Source of the DNA: JADJYF01 sp965278995
GTDB lineage: Bacteria > Pseudomonadota > Gammaproteobacteria > Ga0077536
Assembly: GCA_965278995.1 (NCBI GenBank)
Contig: OZ257136.1
Location: 2,170,001 to 2,234,000 of the forward strand
Length of the DNA: 64,000 nt
Direction: 5' to 3'
A program made the position numbers and the translations under genes. Each line of letters starts with the position of its first letter. Position 1 is the first letter of the stretch. The notes beneath the pieces are model-generated. The model was given only the letters and a program-made list of their open reading frames with translations, was not told the DNA's origin and did no database searches. Below are positions 60,503-64,000 of this stretch, in pieces.

Positions 60503-61397
60503 CGTTGCTGCCGGGCGGCACGCTGTGCGTCAGCCAGACGTTGCCACCGATCACCGAACCGCGTCCGATGGTGACGCGCCCCAGGATTGTCGCGCCGGCG
60601 TAGATGACGACGTCGTCTTCGACAATGGGATGACGCGGTCCGCCTTTCAACAGCGTTCCATCCGGCGCCGTCGCGAAACGCTTGGCACCCAGCGTCACGG
60701 CCTGATAGAGCCGCACGTGCTCACCGATGATGGCCGTCTCTCCGATCACCACGCCGGTGCCGTGATCGATGAAAAAGCTCGCACCTATCCGCGCACCGGG
60801 ATGGATATCGATGCCGGTAGTCGAATGCGCAAGTTCAGCGACCAGGCGGCCGACCAGCGGCGCACCGAGATTGTACAATTCGTGCGCCACCCGATGGTGT
60901 ATGGCCGCCGTAATACCCGGGTAGCAGGCCAGTACTTCGTCGATGCTGCGCGCCGCTGGATCGCCTTCGAATGCAGCGCGGATATCCGTTTCCAGCAACG
61001 CCCGCGTTCGCGGCAGCGCATGACCGACCTGTCGCGTGATGGCCAGCGCGCGCTCGCGTGACTGTTTACGCGCTTCGTCATCCACCGCCAGGAACAGGAG
61101 TTCGCGCTCAACCTGTTCCGACAGCGCGCGTAGCGTGACATCGAGTGTATGGCCGACAAAATAATCGAGGCCGCCATCGGTGACCTCGAATTGACCGAGT
61201 CGATTGGGGAACAGCACCGCGGTCAGGGATTCCATCACGCTCGACAACGCTTTGCGCGAAGGCAGTTTCGGCGGCCTGGTCGCGCGTTGTCGGTCCGCCA
61301 GGAAACCCTGACGTAGTTCGCGAAGCTCAGCAACTATCGCGGCGATATCCCAGCCGGGATTATCCACATCACCCTGATCTCGCAAATGCACGCTCAT
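60450..61397 (-). CDS. epsC: Serine O-acetyltransferase (EpsC/SAT type)
   Basis: A 315-residue acetyltransferase. The C-terminal left-handed beta-helix has GIDIHPGARIGASFFIDHGTGVVIGETAIIG, with the catalytic HGTG, followed by RHPIVEDDVVIYAGATILG. The N-terminal helical part is longer than in CysE, as in the EpsC group. It transfers acetyl from acetyl-CoA to L-serine for cysteine synthesis. The partner cysteine synthase is not in the window. The upstream neighbour on this strand is the sigma-54 activator, 106 bases away. Confidence 0.9.
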   Translation of the reverse strand: MSVHLRDQGDVDNPGWDIAAIVAELRELRQGFLADRQRATRPPKLPSRKALSSVMESLTAVLFPNRLGQFEVTDGGLDYFVGHTLDVTLRALSEQVERELLFLAVDDEARKQSRERALAITRQVGHALPRTRALLETDIRAAFEGDPAARSIDEVLACYPGITAAIHHRVAHELYNLGAPLVGRLVAELAHSTTGIDIHPGARIGASFFIDHGTGVVIGETAIIGEHVRLYQAVTLGAKRFATAPDGTLLKGGPRHPIVEDDVVIYAGATILGRVTIGRGSVIGGNVWLTHSVPPGSNVTQAQNSSQTGTTRAEL

Positions 61398-61503
61398 ACT
61401 GGCAGACCCATAGCCTGAACGATCCTCGCGGCAGCGCGGACTGCCTGAGGCGGGCGCCCATGAGACGCAACCATGACGCCGATGTCAAGCCAACGCGCCG
61501 GTC

Positions 61504-63057
61504 TCAATCGGCGTGACGAAAGCGCTGCCACTCGATGCCGAGCTTGCGCATCTTGGCGCGCAAGGTATGTGGATTGATGTCGAGTATTGCGGCTGCGCCA
61601 CCGCGACCTTCGATACGGCCACGGGCCACACCAAGGGCGCGTTCTATGTGCTCTTTCTGCATCTGGCTCAAGGTCGGTAAGGGGCCGCTGCTGGCGCTGC
61701 GCGCAGTTACTTCGAGCGGTGCTGAGGATGACGGCCGGGCAGGGGCGTCCGGCATCATCGGCGCGGCAAAACCGAGCGCCATCTCGATCTCGAGGCGCTC
61801 GCCATTGCCGAGAATCGTGGCGCGATCGATAACCGCGGCAAATTCGCGGATATTGCCTGGCCACGGATAGGCCGTGAGCAAGGCCAGTTCAGCAGCGCCA
61901 GGCAGACGCAGACGCAGGCCGAAACGCGCCGCCGCCCGCCGGGTAAAATGCACGGCCAGCGCCGGGATATCCTGTGGGCGCTCCCGCAAGGGCGGAATGA
62001 CAATGGGAAACACCGCAATGCGATACCATAGATCGGCGCGAAAACGCCCTTCCTGCACCATCGTCGGCAGATCGCGATGCGTCGCCGCGACAACTCGTAC
62101 GTCGACATGCACGACTTCTTCGCCGCCAACGCGATGAAACAGACCGTCCTGCAGGACCCGCAGCAGCCGCACTTGCGCTGCGCCCGGCAACTCGCCGATT
62201 TCGTCGAGAAACAGCGTTCCGCCATCGGCGCGCTCGAACCAGCCACGGCGGCGCGCACTGGCGCCGGTAAAACTGCCGCGCTCGTGGCCGAACAACTCTG
62301 AATCGATCAGTTCTTCGGCAATCGCGCCGCAATTGACGCGGATGAACGGTCTGCCCGCGCGTGGTGAGCCGGTATGGATTTCACGCGCCACCACTTCCTT
62401 GCCCGATCCGGTTTCGCCAAGCAACAGTACCGGCAGATCGGCCGCCCGCACCTGTTGAACGCGCGCCATGACCTCGACCAGACCGGCATCATGCCCAACC
62501 ACGCGGTCATCGTCATCGCGTCCCAGCCGTTCGAGCAGCCGGTCACGCTCGATGTCGGCGGCTTCACGAAGCTGCATCAGCTCATGCAGACGCTGATGAT
62601 TCTCGAGTGCTGCGGCTATCGGGTCGAGCAACGTTGCCAGGGCGTCGAAATCGAGTATGGCGCTGGACGGCGTACTCAGGAGGAACAGGCCACGCGTCCC
62701 GTGCTCGCAGGCCAGACCACCGATACAGGACACACCGCCAGCGAACATCGAGCGTAGAAACGGGAGCTGTCGAACGCAGCTGTCGAAAGGCACCATGCGC
62801 CGGTCGGCGATCCAGTTCCCTAATGCGCCGGTCTGTACTGGCTCCAGGATCTGGCGCCAGGGCACGAGTTCGGAACCTGCACTGTCGGCCAGTTTGTCAA
62901 TGATGCCGCGATTGATATCGACCAGGTGTACCTGGAGGCTGACCCGCCCGAGACTCGCTTCCAGCAGACCGGCGAGGTTACGGAGCGAGATGTCGAGTTC
63001 GATATGCCGGCAGGCTTCGCGCCAGATCTCGGTGAGCGGCAGGGTTGTCAGTGGCAT
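61504..63057 (-). CDS. Sigma-54-dependent activator with GAF-like sensor
   Basis: About 517 residues. An N-terminal GAF-like sensor domain is followed by the AAA+ domain with Walker A GETGSGKEVVA, a sigma-54 contact loop GSFTGA in place of the usual GAFTGA, Walker B GGTLFLDEIGEL, and a C-terminal Fis-type helix-turn-helix (GGAAAILDINPHTLRAKMRKLG). ATG 63057 has GGGAG just upstream; ATGs at 63072 and 63096 are possible. It is divergent from a porin gene with a -24/-12 promoter, its likely target. Confidence 0.9.
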   Translation of the reverse strand: MPLTTLPLTEIWREACRHIELDISLRNLAGLLEASLGRVSLQVHLVDINRGIIDKLADSAGSELVPWRQILEPVQTGALGNWIADRRMVPFDSCVRQLPFLRSMFAGGVSCIGGLACEHGTRGLFLLSTPSSAILDFDALATLLDPIAAALENHQRLHELMQLREAADIERDRLLERLGRDDDDRVVGHDAGLVEVMARVQQVRAADLPVLLLGETGSGKEVVAREIHTGSPRAGRPFIRVNCGAIAEELIDSELFGHERGSFTGASARRRGWFERADGGTLFLDEIGELPGAAQVRLLRVLQDGLFHRVGGEEVVHVDVRVVAATHRDLPTMVQEGRFRADLWYRIAVFPIVIPPLRERPQDIPALAVHFTRRAAARFGLRLRLPGAAELALLTAYPWPGNIREFAAVIDRATILGNGERLEIEMALGFAAPMMPDAPARPSSSAPLEVTARSASSGPLPTLSQMQKEHIERALGVARGRIEGRGGAAAILDINPHTLRAKMRKLGIEWQRFRHAD

Positions 63058-63183
63058 GGTCTCCCGGTTCATCTTCTGGCCCCAAGCAAACTTCATGCAC
63101 GAATCGTCTGCTCTCCGGTTGAGGCCGAGCAGGCAGTCGAACTAGGCTAGAACATTGTCATAGGAACCCAGCATATTTCACAG

Positions 63184-63196
63184 AATATACAATATT
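63184..63196. promoter_or_regulatory. Possible upstream activator site
   Basis: AATAT-ACA-ATATT is a short inverted repeat about 100 bases upstream of the -24/-12 promoter, in the A+T-rich stretch between the two divergent genes. This is where an activator such as the adjacent sigma-54 regulator would bind; the match is weak. Confidence 0.25.
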
Positions 63197-63295
63197 TACT
63201 GGATATCCATCTTATTTGGTTGTTTATACCGAATTACCATGACCTATGGCCGCGAAATATTCGCCTCAATCCTGTAATCCCACAGTCTGCTCTGC

Positions 63296-63312
63296 TTGGC
63301 TTGAGACTTGCT
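63296..63312 (+). promoter_or_regulatory. Sigma-54 (-24/-12) promoter
   Basis: TTGGCTTGAGACTTGCT matches the consensus YTGGCACGrNNNTTGCW at all but two fixed positions. The key GG (63298-63299) and GC (63310-63311) have the required ten bases between them. Transcription would start near 63323, about 35 bases before the porin's likely start codon. Confidence 0.7.
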
Positions 63313-63357
63313 GCATTGCCATGCTCAGACCTCCGTACGACTCGTGCCATCTCAGAC

Positions 63358-64000
63358 ATGCCCCCGCCAGTCTCTGTAGTCTCCTACCAACCTGCGGCCA
63401 GGCGCCCCTGCCTGCAGCGCCGGACTATCAGGGCTCTGCCTAAAGAATCTCTGAGTAAGTCCATCCTGCGGGCCGGCCAGGCTATCACCGGCCTGCTCGT
63501 CGTTGGACTCCTCACCCACTCAGTGGCGGCAAGCGCAGCGCTGCAGAACGATTACGTCGAGCGTCGCAGTTACGGTACGACCCGCGAGCCGGAGCCGCCG
63601 CGTTACGTTCGCCGGCTCGATCAAGCGGGTGGCCCCACCTATGCTCAGTTCAGCTGGCTCGACCTGGGCTTCGATCACCGCTCGCGATTCGAATACCGTC
63701 GCAACGACTTCCGCCGCGCCCGCGCTACGCTGGACACACCGCTGCTGTTGCGCACACGTGCCTATCTCGGCGTGCATGATCGCTTCGATCCTTTCCGATT
63801 CCGCCTCGAGCTTGCCGACTCGCGACGCTACTTTGGCAAGTTCCCGCGTGACGATCGCGATTTCAACGAATTCGAGTTCATTCAAGCGGCCGCCGAATTG
63901 TATTTCGCCGATGCACTCGGTCAGGACCGCCCGCTGCGTGTCGAAGGTGGGCGTCTTGCTTTCGAATACCTCGACCGCCGCCTGCTGGCGCGCAATGAGT
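63358..64000 (+). CDS. Alginate-export-type outer-membrane porin (3' end outside window)
   Basis: The frame is open to the end of the window. A signal peptide (SILRAGQAITGLLVVGLLTHSVAASAA) is followed by a strand-rich sequence with FDHRSRFEYRRNDFRRA, LLLRTRAYLGVHD and RFRLELADSRRYFG, the pattern of the alginate_exp (AlgE-like) porin family. ATG 63358 is the only in-frame ATG close to the signal peptide, but it has no good ribosome site, so the start is uncertain. The sigma-54 promoter lies just upstream. Confidence 0.75.
   Translation, partial: MPPPVSVVSYQPAARRPCLQRRTIRALPKESLSKSILRAGQAITGLLVVGLLTHSVAASAALQNDYVERRSYGTTREPEPPRYVRRLDQAGGPTYAQFSWLDLGFDHRSRFEYRRNDFRRARATLDTPLLLRTRAYLGVHDRFDPFRFRLELADSRRYFGKFPRDDRDFNEFEFIQAAAELYFADALGQDRPLRVEGGRLAFEYLDRRLLARNE

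Noticed and set aside
1..64000. CRISPR arrays, tRNA or rRNA genes, insertion sequences, phage genes.
   Set aside because: Reading through found no regularly spaced repeats, no tRNA-like cloverleaf with CCA-type ends, no transposase or integrase domain and no phage structural genes. A tRNA or small RNA could still be missed without a covariance search.

Overview
This is a 64 kb, visibly GC-rich, tightly packed bacterial window with no rRNA, tRNA, CRISPR array or transposase that I can see. The gene content (class III cyclase/AAA/TPR protein, MmyB-type XRE regulator, DUF1302/DUF1329/RND set, sigma-54 activator, Ltp2/DUF35/MaoC set, LLM flavin oxidoreductases) suggests an environmental proteobacterium, probably a gammaproteobacterium with broad catabolic ability. 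That assignment is inference; there is no taxonomic marker gene here.

Left part (1-9063): small metabolic genes: the tail of an MFS transporter, a serine hydrolase, a kinase-like phosphotransferase, an amidase, an XRE/MmyB regulator, SnoaL-like, LLM, AhpD-like and OsmC proteins, and a divergent phosphoglycerate-mutase-like enzyme.

9174-16561: a surface-sugar block. A translationally coupled plus-strand operon encodes a glycosyltransferase-like protein, a KdsB-like CMP-sugar synthetase, an HpcH/HpaI pyruvate aldolase, a D-2-hydroxyacid dehydrogenase, a sugar epimerase/dehydratase and a HAD phosphatase. It converges on a polysaccharide flippase plus 6-phosphogluconolactonase. I read it as a possible non-canonical ulosonic-acid pathway.

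16606-24046: a methyltransferase, two LLM monooxygenases, a DUF1330 protein, then an SDR / Cys-less thiolase / DUF35 / MaoC / MaoC operon that looks like a side-chain retro-aldolase set. Two copies of a palindromic repeat sit at 14484-14562 and 24066-24253, both between convergent genes.

24269-55719: the most interesting region. Enzymes of the lower 2,5-dihydroxypyridine pathway (NicX-like dioxygenase, NicD-like alpha/beta hydrolase, NicF-like amidohydrolase) lie beside two Rieske oxygenases, a TetR regulator, an AtzH/HpxZ-like protein, and a long minus-strand series DUF1329-RND-DUF1302-coxG-M-S-L-D-E encoding a molybdenum hydroxylase and its maturation proteins. Next come PRPP synthetase, nucleoside hydrolase, cupin, flavin split-barrel, glutamine-amidotransferase-like protein, a LacI repressor, ribokinase, nicotinamide phosphoribosyltransferase and XdhC. 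A shared LacI-type operator (core TAGAAWCGWTTCTA) recurs in the promoter regions of most of these units, suggesting one regulon joining N-heterocycle breakdown to NAD/ribose salvage.

55954-64000: a large cyclase/AAA/TPR signalling protein, an unknown secreted protein, serine O-acetyltransferase, and a sigma-54 activator transcribed divergently from an alginate-export-type porin (cut by the window end) that has a well-formed -24/-12 promoter.
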